This document shows, piece after piece, positions 24,914-33,859 of a stretch of DNA of 64,000 bases. A program made the position numbers and the translations under genes. This stretch comes from Candidatus Limnocylindrales bacterium. GTDB lineage: Bacteria; Moduliflexota; Moduliflexia; Moduliflexales; JAUQPW01. The number at the start of each line of letters is the position of its first letter. Position 1 is the stretch's first letter. The stretch lies in the NCBI GenBank assembly GCA_035559535.1, contig DATMBG010000015.1, forward strand, positions 1 to 64,000, read 5' to 3'. The notes under the pieces were generated by a model. The model was not told the origin of the DNA. It did not search any database and saw nothing but the letters and a program-made list of their open reading frames with translations.

Positions 24914-26830
24914 ATGGTTGGCATATTTAAAAACAAAAGAGCAGTAAGCCGAAAGAAAACACTTCCTAAAACAGGTTTTCAACAAAAAGTCAATCCAAAG
25001 TCCAAGTCTAATGGGAAGCGTTATCAGAGAATCTCTACAAAAACTTCAGGAAAAGTCATCGGATTCGGATTTATTGCCCTGGCTATATTTATCTTCGTCA
25101 GCCTTTTAACTTATCCGTCGCAGTACTGGTCGGATAGCAGAGCCTCTTACTACAGTAGTAGTGCGTTAGATATTTTTCCGGGTACGGCAGGCAACCTGAC
25201 CGGTATAATGGGAATCCTGGTAGCGGGAATTATCTTTACTCTGTTTGGTACTGCCGGGTATTTGCTTCCTTTGATGGCTTTGCAAACCGGAATCCAGAGA
25301 CTAAAGGGACCATCCTCTCGACAGAAGGCCCCTCGATGGAGTATGTTTTTGTTTCTCATCCTGCTTTCAGCTTTGTTTTTTCTCTTATCTGGGGAAGATC
25401 CCACTCGGGGTGGCATTTCCGGAGGACTTCTGGCAGGAGTTTTATTCGGTTTTTTCAATAAAGTCGGGGCCGGATTAATTATAAGCGTAGGCCTGCTTAT
25501 TTCTCTCATGAAAATGACCAATTCTTCTCTGTTTTATCTGTTTTCCTGGTGGGGAACAGCTATCAAAGAACAGTTAAAAAAAAATACCAAAAAGCCTCTC
25601 ATCGTCGCCGACTCGAAAAAACCGTCCGCAGAAGTTTTTCTAAAGAATGAAGAGACTTCCCAACCTGGTCTACCCCCCCTTTCCCTGCTGAAGGCGCCGG
25701 ACCCCAGGGACCAAGAGGAGATTCAACAGGACCTGTTGATAAAGGCCCATATTTTGGAGGAGCGATTGAAAGGATTTGGGGTAGAAGGAAAAGTAACGGG
25801 CATCCATCATGGGCCGGTGATCACCCGATATGAATTTGAGTTAGCACCGGGGATTCGGGTTACTCGAATGGTAAACCTGGCAGATGATCTGGCCCTTTGT
25901 CTAAAAGCGAGCTCTCTTCGGGTTGTTGCACCGGTACCGGGTGAATCGGTAGTAGGTATTGAGGTTCCTAACGAAATCAGACAAATCGTTTACTTAAGAG
26001 AAATTATTGGTTCTGCAGAATTTCGTAAACAACGTTCCAGGTTAACTCTGGCTTTAGGCAAAGATATCAGAGGACGACCGTTTATAGCGGATTTAACCTG
26101 GATGCCCCATTTACTCATTGCCGGGGCAACAGGTTCTGGGAAAAGTGTTTGCCTCAATGCCATCATATGCAGTCTTCTCTTTAAAGCCACTGCCGAGGAG
26201 GTTAAATTTATCTTTATTGATCCGAAAAGGCTGGAACTTGGAATCTACGCCGGACTTCCGCATCTTCTAAGGCCGATTGTGACAGAGCCTGAGGAGGCTC
26301 TGGAAGCTCTCAATTGGGTCATTCTGGAAATGGAGAGACGATACAAACTCCTGGCTCCCTGGGGAGTGAGAAACCTTGCCCAATATAATGTTCTGTTACA
26401 AAGGAACGCAAAGCGAGAGGAAAAACCCTTACCGTATATTGTGATTATGGTAGATGAGCTTGCAGATCTTATGTTGGTTTCATCCAGGCGGGTAGAAAAA
26501 CCTATGGTTCGAATTGCACAAATGGCCAGAGCTGTTGGAATTCACATGTTGGTAGCCACCCAGCGCCCTTCTGTAAATGTTATTACCGGTCTTATCAAAG
26601 CCAATTTCCCGGCCAGAATAGCTTTCAGAACAGCTTCCCAAATCGATTCCAGAACCATCCTGGATTCTAAAGGAGCAGAATCCCTCATTGGAAATGGAGA
26701 TATGCTGTTCTTGACTCCCGGGGCAATCAGACCGGAGAGGATTCATGGAGCTTTTGTCAGTGAGGAGGAAATCCACGATCTCATCGCTTATTTGAAAAAA
26801 CAGAAGGGTTTAAAACTTTTTAAGGGATGA
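24914..26830 (+). CDS. ftsK: FtsK/SpoIIIE-family DNA translocase lacking the gamma domain
   Basis: A septal DNA pump that clears chromosome termini at division. The ATG at 24914 has AAGGAG 7 bases upstream, giving 638 residues. The basic N-terminus is followed by about four membrane helices (residues 50-215), a short linker, the alpha domain (VTGIHHGPVITRYEFEL) and the RecA-like motor with Walker A GATGSGKSVCLN near residue 405 and Walker B IVIMVDELADLM. The product ends at HDLIAYLKKQKGLKLFKG, where other FtsK proteins continue into the winged-helix gamma domain that reads KOPS and activates XerD. The stop codon overlaps the 3' end of a convergent tRNA gene, so truncation by rearrangement is possible. 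Confidence 0.93.
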   Translation: MVGIFKNKRAVSRKKTLPKTGFQQKVNPKSKSNGKRYQRISTKTSGKVIGFGFIALAIFIFVSLLTYPSQYWSDSRASYYSSSALDIFPGTAGNLTGIMGILVAGIIFTLFGTAGYLLPLMALQTGIQRLKGPSSRQKAPRWSMFLFLILLSALFFLLSGEDPTRGGISGGLLAGVLFGFFNKVGAGLIISVGLLISLMKMTNSSLFYLFSWWGTAIKEQLKKNTKKPLIVADSKKPSAEVFLKNEETSQPGLPPLSLLKAPDPRDQEEIQQDLLIKAHILEERLKGFGVEGKVTGIHHGPVITRYEFELAPGIRVTRMVNLADDLALCLKASSLRVVAPVPGESVVGIEVPNEIRQIVYLREIIGSAEFRKQRSRLTLALGKDIRGRPFIADLTWMPHLLIAGATGSGKSVCLNAIICSLLFKATAEEVKFIFIDPKRLELGIYAGLPHLLRPIVTEPEEALEALNWVILEMERRYKLLAPWGVRNLAQYNVLLQRNAKREEKPLPYIVIMVDELADLMLVSSRRVEKPMVRIAQMARAVGIHMLVATQRPSVNVITGLIKANFPARIAFRTASQIDSRTILDSKGAESLIGNGDMLFLTPGAIRPERIHGAFVSEEEIHDLIAYLKKQKGLKLFKG

Positions 26831-26901
26831 GCCGCCCAGGATTCGAACCTGGCACCCTCTGCTTAAAAGGCAGATGCTCTAACCTACTGAGCTAGCGGCC
26901 C
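26828..26901 (-). tRNA. tRNA-Lys (anticodon TTT)
   Basis: The minus strand folds as a complete cloverleaf of 74 bases. The acceptor arm is GGGCCGC/GCGGCTC with one G-U pair, the D arm has AGCTCAGTAGGTTAGAGC, the anticodon loop CTTTTAA gives TTT, and the T arm has GGTTCGAATCC. The discriminator is A. The following bases are TCC, so CCA is not encoded. Its 3' end overlaps the ftsK stop codon. Confidence 0.97.
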
Positions 26902-27071
26902 TTATTTAGATAAATTGGAGAACAGGTTACAAGGAAATATAGAGTAGGAAGTAGGGTTTTGTCAAGGGGAAAGATAGAATTGTATCTGGATACCCTGAGG
27001 GGTTTTTGTAGGAGATATCAGACTGAAACGGAGGATAAAGAGATGCAAGAATAGTCGGGACAGGGGGACGG

Positions 27072-27093
27072 GAGGAGCCTTGTTCGGCTCCTC
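27072..27093. terminator. Hairpin after the helicase-associated-domain gene
   Basis: GAGGAGCC and GGCTCCTC pair around a 6-base loop about 40 bases past the stop of the minus-strand gene. There is no clear U-tract, so terminator function is tentative. Confidence 0.4.
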
Positions 27094-27133
27094 ACTTCTA
27101 TGCTCCTATATCTCCGCACCCCCCGAGTCTCCT

Positions 27134-28717
27134 TTATCTGGAGGGTCGCTCGACCCCAGGTCTCGGCATATAATTCTCCTCTTCCAGAACCTCCAATAAC
27201 TTAAAATAATCCCTTCGTCGTACAACCAGATAGGTAGGGGATATCTCATCTACAATAAACTTATGGATCCGCTTCGACTCTTTAAGCTCTTTAGCAAGGG
27301 CTTCATTATCACATCTCAGCAAAAAAGCATCGACAAAACCGATCCGTCCATAGGCACTTGTCCAATCCAAGACGGTTTGATGAACTTTTTCAGGTAACGG
27401 TTTTTCCGAGCATTTCCAGAGAAATTCAAGGATTTTATCTGGAGTTTCCCCTTCTTGTAAAGCTTTATAGATGGCATGTCGGGACAATTTATAGGTTAAA
27501 GTATCGGCAACCTTAAGTAATTCGGTGATTCTGGTTAAGTACCAACGAATAGAGAGGTCCAGATTTCTGGGAATGATAATTTCAAAATTAGGTTGAACGG
27601 AGAAGGTTTTCTCGCTGTGGTAGGGGAATAAACTTTCATCGTTCATGAGAACAGCATACCCCAAGGGGCTCAATTTAATTCCTACAAGGTTCTCACCGCC
27701 AGATTTTTGAATTATACCTTGTTCAATACAGCCTATGTAGAGCAAGAGGGAGAGAAAATGATCACTCCGATCTTCGGCAGGGGATCGGGACGAAAAATTT
27801 TTGGGTATAATGAGATCGAGGACCTTTTTCAAGGAAGCTTGTGAAATCCATGTATTGGAAGGAGCCAGCTGAAGAAGCTTTAAAATAAGGTGAGCTTCGG
27901 AAGAAGAAGATAGGTAGGCTTGCTGCCAGAATTTAAAAATTTCCTTGACCTTTTCAAAATCTGACTTTGCCAACCAGTTTGTAACTTTGCCTGTAAGGGT
28001 CAGGTGATTCCCGGTTATTTGAATAAATTGCTTCTCAGTACAAAATTTATAAATAAAATCGAATCGCTCCGGATAACCACCCTTCGTTGATTTTTCATCG
28101 TCATCTAGAGGTTGCTCCGGGAGTTCAAAGGTATCGAAAATTCGGAGCTGGGTCCTCTTAAAGATCAGATTTTCCTGGGTAAGTTTAACCTGATCCTTTT
28201 TTAAAAAGGCAAGGAAAGTGAAAATATCTCGAACCAGGGCCAGGTGATCTGAACGGATTATGTGAGGCTCTCCAGGCCATACCTCCAATTCTTTAACCAT
28301 TTTCTGGGCGATAATTTCGATCAATGAATCCCTCAGATCCATGGAAACGGAATAAGCTTTACGTTTACTCGGTAAGACTAAAACAAGTCCATACTCCACC
28401 AGAGAGTTCATGAGTTCTTCGGCCCTATCCCCTGGAAATAGTTCTGTCAACAACGTATGACATTCCGGTATGGGAATACCGTCCTCATCTTTATAAAAAA
28501 GGACCAGCCTAAGCCCGGTACCTTGTGCCTCAGTGAGTTTATTGAATAAGTCAGCAAGAAACTTTTTATCTCTAAACTTAACGCTTAATAACTCAATGAG
28601 TCGGGCTTTAGAGTAAAGGTTACAGGCCAGGTTATTCTTTAAGGTAATGGTCTGAGCAAGCTCTATAGGGATCTGAGATAAATATTCCTGAAATCGTACC
28701 TTACTCTCTAAACTCAA
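27134..28717 (-). CDS. Helicase-associated-domain protein (XPB-like Helicase_C_3 type)
   Basis: A 527-residue soluble protein starting at a TTG, with GGAGG about 10 bases upstream. The C-terminal part (VQPNFEIIIPRNLDLSI, YKLSRHAIYKALQEG, DKILEFLWKCSEKPLP, LVVRRRDYFKLLEVLEE) matches the pattern of the Helicase_C_3 / XPB N-terminal-like domain. That domain occurs in bacterial XPB-type helicases and, as here, in stand-alone proteins without helicase motor motifs. No Walker motifs are present. It lies 25 bases after the lytic transglycosylase gene, but the functional link is unclear. A DNA-binding or repair-related role is a guess. Confidence 0.72.
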   Translation of the reverse strand: MSLESKVRFQEYLSQIPIELAQTITLKNNLACNLYSKARLIELLSVKFRDKKFLADLFNKLTEAQGTGLRLVLFYKDEDGIPIPECHTLLTELFPGDRAEELMNSLVEYGLVLVLPSKRKAYSVSMDLRDSLIEIIAQKMVKELEVWPGEPHIIRSDHLALVRDIFTFLAFLKKDQVKLTQENLIFKRTQLRIFDTFELPEQPLDDDEKSTKGGYPERFDFIYKFCTEKQFIQITGNHLTLTGKVTNWLAKSDFEKVKEIFKFWQQAYLSSSSEAHLILKLLQLAPSNTWISQASLKKVLDLIIPKNFSSRSPAEDRSDHFLSLLLYIGCIEQGIIQKSGGENLVGIKLSPLGYAVLMNDESLFPYHSEKTFSVQPNFEIIIPRNLDLSIRWYLTRITELLKVADTLTYKLSRHAIYKALQEGETPDKILEFLWKCSEKPLPEKVHQTVLDWTSAYGRIGFVDAFLLRCDNEALAKELKESKRIHKFIVDEISPTYLVVRRRDYFKLLEVLEEENYMPRPGVERPSR

Positions 28718-28742
28718 AGCTATGTCCCTCCCCTCGTAAAGT

Positions 28743-30518
28743 TTAGTTGATTGGTTGGTTACGATGAATGATCAATTTATCTCCGGGCATTAACTGTTCT
28801 CCGGGACCCAATTTGTTCCACTTTCTAAGAAGATTTAGATCGACATTAAAGTTTTGGGAAACTTCCCAGAGGTTATCTCCTTTTTTAACGGAATAAATAA
28901 TTTTCGCTTTCTTAGGAGGTTGAGATCGAGTAGAGACGGTCTTTTTAGCTGGATAATAAGGAGATTTATAAAGTTTACGCGTCCCTTTAATCCAGGTTCT
29001 TTTGGAGCCGGAAGACGCTCGTCCTTCAGAGGGTTTACTTAATTTATCATACCATATCTTCAATTCCTCATTGGGAGTTAAATTAGCCGTATTCAGTTTA
29101 TTCCATACGATAAGCTGCGTCATAGTGACTTTAAACTTGGCTGCAACTTTACGTAAATCATCTCCCTTTTGGATCTGGTAAGTTACAAACTCCCGTTTTC
29201 TACCGGAGGGTCGGATGGGTTTTTCGTAACCGAATTCATCTGTTCCTGGCTGAGAGATAGTGGTAAGGGTTTGAGCCGACCCAGACTTAGAGGTAGCAGT
29301 TAATTCGTTTTCATCTGAGAAATGAATGGTAGCCAGAAGTTCCTTATCTGATGAGGATTTTAACCTGGAGGTTGCAGCGGTAAGGGTCCTTACAGGGGGA
29401 TTTTTTTCCGGTAAGGAGGGTTCATTATACACCAGGGGAGATTCATAAACGGGATTAAGTCCGTACTTACCTGGATCACTGGCGATGATGATGGCAGCCT
29501 TCAGCATAGGAACATAATTTTGAGTTTCTGCTCCCAAATAGCCTGTACTGGAGAGTTCTTCAAAATCACGGGTTCGATATCGACCGATTGCGTTATGGAT
29601 TTTATATTCTCCACTATTGTAGGCGGCAATAACCAAATCCCAGGAGCCCAACATCCGATAGAGGTCTTTCAGATACCTGGCTGCGGCATGGGTAGATTTT
29701 ACCGGATCTTTCCGTTCATCAACCCTTTTATCAACCCGCAATCCATAGTTCCTGGCAGTCGAACGCACAAACTGCCACATACCCACGGCCCCACTGGGGG
29801 ATACAGCTTCTGTTGAGAAACTGCTCTCTATCAAGGGAATATAGGCCAAATCTGCCGGAAGACCATAGGAACTAAAAATTTTTCTAATCATGGGTAAATA
29901 TCTTGTAGATCGCTCGAGGCCTCTCAAAAAATTGGAATCCTCCTTTTTACGGGAATAAATATTAATCCACTCTTGAATCTTTTCATCTATTTCTATGGGA
30001 GTATTAAAAATCAAAGGAGGATTCTGATTGACCGTAGAAGGAGAGGAATTAGAACTTAAGGAAGCAGAGCTTTGGGTATTCGGCTTTGAATTATTATTTT
30101 CCAATCCATTGGGGGTAGGTGTCTGGGCGGATTTAGAATTATTTGCCTGGTCCTGAATGAGGTGAATTTTCAGTGAAAGCTCTTCATAGGTATCTTCAAG
30201 TTTCTTGTGGGATTCTGGATTGTTGTCTGCATCCAAAAGAGCTTTCAAAGAAAGTTCAAACTCCTTAGAGGCTAAATCCCAACGCTGATTACGATAATGT
30301 TCAAGACCGGCCTGATAGTGGCTCTGAGCTTGTTGGATGGCTTCCTCTACTTTGGATAGAGGAGGAGTTTCCGGAAGGGGTTGAGACTTAGGGGTTTCTG
30401 CTGTCTTCTCAGGAAGGGTACTCTTTTTTTGATGAGATCCACAGCCATAAAGAAGGAAAATAGAAATTAAAAAAATCCATAGATATGAACCGTTTAATCT
30501 AACATTTATCCTAAACAT
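28743..30518 (-). CDS. MltD-like membrane-bound lytic murein transglycosylase
   Basis: An outer-membrane lipoprotein that cleaves peptidoglycan glycan strands. The ATG at 30518 has AGGAG 9 bases upstream and gives a lipoprotein signal ending LLYGC, with 591 residues in all. A helical and low-complexity Ser/Asn-rich region comes first. The SLT domain follows at about 190-320, with catalytic Glu in IPLIESSFSTEAVSPSGAVG and the motif AAYNSGEYKI. Two C-terminal LysM domains (YQIQKGDDLRKVAAKFKV and YSVKKGDNLWEVSQNFNV) bind peptidoglycan. The order matches MltD, though the internal linker is longer. Confidence 0.9.
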   Translation of the reverse strand: MFRINVRLNGSYLWIFLISIFLLYGCGSHQKKSTLPEKTAETPKSQPLPETPPLSKVEEAIQQAQSHYQAGLEHYRNQRWDLASKEFELSLKALLDADNNPESHKKLEDTYEELSLKIHLIQDQANNSKSAQTPTPNGLENNNSKPNTQSSASLSSNSSPSTVNQNPPLIFNTPIEIDEKIQEWINIYSRKKEDSNFLRGLERSTRYLPMIRKIFSSYGLPADLAYIPLIESSFSTEAVSPSGAVGMWQFVRSTARNYGLRVDKRVDERKDPVKSTHAAARYLKDLYRMLGSWDLVIAAYNSGEYKIHNAIGRYRTRDFEELSSTGYLGAETQNYVPMLKAAIIIASDPGKYGLNPVYESPLVYNEPSLPEKNPPVRTLTAATSRLKSSSDKELLATIHFSDENELTATSKSGSAQTLTTISQPGTDEFGYEKPIRPSGRKREFVTYQIQKGDDLRKVAAKFKVTMTQLIVWNKLNTANLTPNEELKIWYDKLSKPSEGRASSGSKRTWIKGTRKLYKSPYYPAKKTVSTRSQPPKKAKIIYSVKKGDNLWEVSQNFNVDLNLLRKWNKLGPGEQLMPGDKLIIHRNQPIN

Positions 30519-30747
30519 AGAGACTATCTCCTGTGAGTAAGTTAGATCAAGTTGGATACCTATTACTTTATTCTTCAAACGGTGCTAACAAAACCAACGT
30601 GGTGGTGATAACACACTCTTGAAATGTTGTCAATACCTAATTTTATTTGGATTGCAACTTGAGAAGAGATTTAGGGGGAAAAATAAAATTAAAAGAAAGG
30701 AAGGTAAGATAAATAAAGGATTTAAACTTCTGGAGAAGAATATCCGG

Positions 30748-30782
30748 CATAAAGAAGAATACCAGGCATTTCAGCCTGGTAT
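30748..30782 (-). terminator. Rho-independent terminator after the DUF507 pair
   Basis: On the minus strand ATACCAGGC pairs with GCCTGGTAT around a 6-base loop, followed by TCTTCTTTAT. It lies just past the stop of the second DUF507 gene, exactly where a terminator is expected. Confidence 0.8.
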
Positions 30783-30791
30783 CCGGGTTCA

Positions 30792-31073
30792 TTAAAAATA
30801 TCTGCCGCGTTTTTTCAAAAAATCGTTAAAGGCCTTCTGGTACAAAATGTCCCATTCCCGGGATCCTTCTTCAATCTTCCGGCTGTAGGAGCTTAATACC
30901 CTTCGAGCTTCCCGGTCTGCATCTTCTTCTACTTTAAGTTCATCGGTGATAATTCGGATAATGGCGGATCTTAACCTGTTTTTATCAACCCGCAACTTTG
31001 CAAGGGTAGGATCCTGGAGGACCTTTACCACCAAATTCGATAAGTGTACAATTTTATCTTGACTTAATCGCAT
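30792..31073 (-). CDS. DUF507 family protein (second of a tandem pair)
   Basis: A 93-residue mostly helical protein of the DUF507 family, whose function is unknown. Family features are an N-terminal MRLSQDKIVHLSNLVVKVL, the central ITDELKVEEDADREARRVL and a charged C-terminus ending in KKRGRYF. It is clearly paralogous to the gene 68 bases upstream, with which it shares length and the ITxDLKVE-like core. DUF507 pairs of this kind are frequent in Deltaproteobacteria, Nitrospirota and Aquificota. Confidence 0.9.
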   Translation of the reverse strand: MRLSQDKIVHLSNLVVKVLQDPTLAKLRVDKNRLRSAIIRIITDELKVEEDADREARRVLSSYSRKIEEGSREWDILYQKAFNDFLKKRGRYF

Positions 31074-31105
31074 GGGAATTCCCCTTCTCAGAGAGCATCA
31101 AGAAT

Positions 31106-31132
31106 CTTTCAAAGGCTGTAGACCTTTGAAAG
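31106..31132. terminator. Hairpin between the tandem DUF507 genes
   Basis: CTTTCAAAGG pairs perfectly with CCTTTGAAAG around a 7-base loop in the 68-base gap. It could attenuate or process the bicistronic transcript; there is only a weak U-tract. Confidence 0.5.
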
Positions 31133-31141
31133 GTTAATTTA

Positions 31142-31423
31142 TTACAAAATAAGGTTTCGTTCTTTAACCAATTTCTGCTTGACCTTCCGGAACATCTCGT
31201 GATAGGGAATATTTTCCTTCCTCATTATGTCGGTATAATTTTCCAGAATATTTCTAACTTCTTCATCCAGCCTGTCCTCTACTTTGAGATCTTCTGTAAT
31301 AGTTCGACTAACCTGGGCTTTGATTGTTTTAGAATCCTCCACCGGCTCAAGGTATCCTTCCTCTATGAGCTTATCAACCAAAAGGTTGGCAATAAAATCG
31401 ATATATTCTTGACGTAATTTCAT
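31142..31423 (-). CDS. DUF507 family protein (first of a tandem pair)
   Basis: A 93-residue helical protein of unknown function in the DUF507 family. The sequence starts MKLRQEYIDFIANLLVDKL and contains ITEDLKVEDRLDEEVRNIL, the family core. It is the same length as its downstream paralogue and shares the spacing of core and C-terminal basic region (VKQKLVKERNLIL). The two form an operon with a hairpin between them and a terminator after the second. Confidence 0.9.
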   Translation of the reverse strand: MKLRQEYIDFIANLLVDKLIEEGYLEPVEDSKTIKAQVSRTITEDLKVEDRLDEEVRNILENYTDIMRKENIPYHEMFRKVKQKLVKERNLIL

Positions 31424-31624
31424 GGAAACTCCTGTTTAGTTTTTTTACCACTAAAATGATAAACCTTTACGTTTTACCATTACTTTTTTTAATTATCCAT
31501 TAAGAAGGAGGAATTGTCAATCGGGATTTAACCTTTGAGAAGCTTAAATTTCTCTTTGGACTCCTGGAGGAGACCAATCCGTAGAACCCTTGACAATTCT
31601 TTAACCAAGGCGGAATGTATAAAC

Positions 31625-32737
31625 ATGAGAGAAAGTCTTTTAGATGTAGAGGAATCTTCCCTAAGAGAAACTTTTCAATCCATAGGCGAGCCCGGATACC
31701 GCGTTGCCCAGGTTTTAGACTGGATCTATCAGAAAAAAGTGCCCACTTTTGCAGAAATGACCAATCTCCCCATTCACCTGCGGGATTTTCTAGACAACCA
31801 CTACAAAATAGATCCTTTAACCCTCCTAAATTATCAAGAATCAGCAGATGGAACCCTTAAGTTTTTATTCGGTTTAGGGGATAATGAAAAAATCGAATCG
31901 GTTTTAATTCCCATGAATCAGAACCTGACCTTATGTATCTCTACCCAGGTGGGATGCCCACTGGACTGCAAATTCTGCTTGACCGGGGTGATGGGTTATA
32001 CCCGAAATTTAACTGCGGGAGAAATTCTGGGTCAGGTTCTCTTTATTCAAAGGTGGTTAGGACCTAGAAACAGGATTTCCAATATAGTCTTTATGGGAAT
32101 GGGAGAACCGCTGGCGAACTATCAGAATACCATCAAAGCAATCCGGGTCATGCTTTCGGAGAAAGGACTTAATTTATCTAATCGAAAGATTACGGTATCT
32201 ACCTCTGGAATCGTGCCGGGGATAAAGAAATTGGGACAGGAGGATTTTATCGTCAACCTGGCCGTCTCTCTCCATGCCCCCTCCAATGACCTTCGGAGCC
32301 AATTGATGCCTATTAATCGGAAATATCCTTTAGAAATGCTCCTGGAGGCCTGTCGAGAGTATCCACTTCCCAAACGGCGTCGGATTACTTTTGAATATGT
32401 TCTATTAAAGGGTGTGAACGATAGACCTGACCATGCGAAGGAGCTGGCTAAAATTCTTAAGGGTTTTCGATGCAAGATTAATCTGCTCCCCTTTAATGAA
32501 GCTCCAGAGCTTCCCTATGAGCGACCTTCAGATGCGGAAGTACTCCGATTTCAAAAAATTTTAATCGAACAAGGTTATTCGGTGTTCATTAGAACCAGTC
32601 GCGGAAGAGACATTTTAGCGGCCTGTGGTCAATTGGCCATACGTTCCTCTAATAGGGGATGTTCTGGTTTTAAACTGCGTCCCATGAGTTCGGCTACAGC
32701 ATCTGCAGGATTCTTTCCCTCAAAGAGCATGGCATAA
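31625..32737 (+). CDS. rlmN: 23S rRNA (adenine-2503-C2) methyltransferase RlmN
   Basis: A radical-SAM enzyme that methylates A2503 of 23S rRNA and A37 of some tRNAs. The cluster motif is CPLDCKFC in a context typical of RlmN (CISTQVGCPLDCKFCLTGV); GMGEPLANY and the C-terminal FIRTSRGRDILAACGQL provide the second catalytic Cys. The start at 31625 (MRESLLDVEESSLRE) fits the family; an upstream ATG at 31535 would add 30 atypical residues. The product runs about 35 residues beyond CGQL, and its 3' end overlaps the convergent gpsA by 109 bases, a long overlap. Confidence 0.95.
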   Translation: MRESLLDVEESSLRETFQSIGEPGYRVAQVLDWIYQKKVPTFAEMTNLPIHLRDFLDNHYKIDPLTLLNYQESADGTLKFLFGLGDNEKIESVLIPMNQNLTLCISTQVGCPLDCKFCLTGVMGYTRNLTAGEILGQVLFIQRWLGPRNRISNIVFMGMGEPLANYQNTIKAIRVMLSEKGLNLSNRKITVSTSGIVPGIKKLGQEDFIVNLAVSLHAPSNDLRSQLMPINRKYPLEMLLEACREYPLPKRRRITFEYVLLKGVNDRPDHAKELAKILKGFRCKINLLPFNEAPELPYERPSDAEVLRFQKILIEQGYSVFIRTSRGRDILAACGQLAIRSSNRGCSGFKLRPMSSATASAGFFPSKSMA

Positions 32738-33654
32738 ACTTGCTCGGTAATAGGCATTTCTACGGCATGGCGTTTGGCAAGGCGAACGGCAGCCTGGGTG
32801 GTTTTAATCCCCTCTGCAACCATTTGCATCTGAGCGATAATTTCATTAAGCTTTTGCCCTCTACCAATAGCTAACCCAACCTGTCGATTTCTACTTAACT
32901 CCCCAGTGCAGGTTAAAACAAGATCTCCTATACCGGCCAGCCCGGCAAAAGTCAAGGGTTGTGCGCCCATAGCGATACCCAGTCGTGTAATCTCGGCCAA
33001 CCCTCGGGTAATGAGAGCTGCCCGGGAGTTGGTTCCATACCCCAATCCATCGGAAATGCCCGCCGCCAGTGCAATGACGTTCTTCAAAGCTCCTGCCAAT
33101 TCAACACCTATAACATCCAGGTTGGTATAAACCCGAAAATAGGAGGTTGTAAAAAGATTTTGGATAAACTCTGCCACCTCTCTGTGAAAGGAGGCGGCTA
33201 CAACAGCCGTTGGAAGATGCTGACAAACCTCTCTAGCAAAACTGGGACCGGAAAGAACTCCGATACCGGCTGCCTGAGGCAGCACGGCGGTCAGAACTTC
33301 TGACATGCAAAGAAGTGTTTCGACTTCGATTCCTTTTGTCGCACTGACTACGATGGCTTGTGGGCTAAGATAGGGGGCATATGACTGGCTAATCAGTCGG
33401 GTTACATGGGAAGGAACGGCCGAGATAATCAAAGTTTGTCCTTTCACAGCTTCCTTCAAGGAATGACTCAAAATAACCGACTCCGGAATTTTAAAACCGG
33501 GGAGGTAAACCGAATTTTCTCGAGTTTCTTTCATTTTTTGGAGAAGTTCCTCCCTACGAACCCATAGAGTTATCCTGTAGCCTTTCTCCCCTAACAGAAT
33601 GGCCAGGGTTGTTCCCCAACTTCCGGCTCCTATGATACCAATCGAGTCTATCAT
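32629..33654 (-). CDS. gpsA: NAD(P)-dependent glycerol-3-phosphate dehydrogenase
   Basis: GpsA reduces dihydroxyacetone phosphate to sn-glycerol 3-phosphate for phospholipid synthesis. The N-terminal Rossmann motif is GAGSWGTTLAILLGEKG. The catalytic region is ELAGALKNVIALAAGISDG, with its essential Lys in LKN, followed by GTNSRAALITRGLAEI. At 341 residues it has the usual length, so the C-terminal overlap with rlmN costs it nothing. Confidence 0.97.
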   Translation of the reverse strand: MIDSIGIIGAGSWGTTLAILLGEKGYRITLWVRREELLQKMKETRENSVYLPGFKIPESVILSHSLKEAVKGQTLIISAVPSHVTRLISQSYAPYLSPQAIVVSATKGIEVETLLCMSEVLTAVLPQAAGIGVLSGPSFAREVCQHLPTAVVAASFHREVAEFIQNLFTTSYFRVYTNLDVIGVELAGALKNVIALAAGISDGLGYGTNSRAALITRGLAEITRLGIAMGAQPLTFAGLAGIGDLVLTCTGELSRNRQVGLAIGRGQKLNEIIAQMQMVAEGIKTTQAAVRLAKRHAVEMPITEQVYAMLFEGKNPADAVAELMGRSLKPEHPLLEERMAN

Positions 33655-33799
33655 AATACCTTAATAAATTCGACACGAATTCTAAGCTGTCAATGCCAAA
33701 ATACCCCAAAGTTTTCTTTCTTTCTTAACCTTCCGAATCACTCTATTTGAAAATCCGGTAAGTAAAAGAAAATTTATCTGGTTTGAAAGAGCTTTTCTC

Positions 33800-33828
33800 T
33801 TGACAATCCCTCTTTTGTTTAATTTAAT
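33800..33828 (+). promoter_or_regulatory. Sigma-70-like promoter for the GGDEF-EAL gene
   Basis: TTGACA at 33800-33805 and TTTAAT at 33823-33828 are separated by 17 bases and lie about 30 bases before the gene. The match to consensus is strong. Confidence 0.6.
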
Positions 33829-33859
33829 GTTGTGTTTCGTTTAAAAGGGAGATAGAGCT

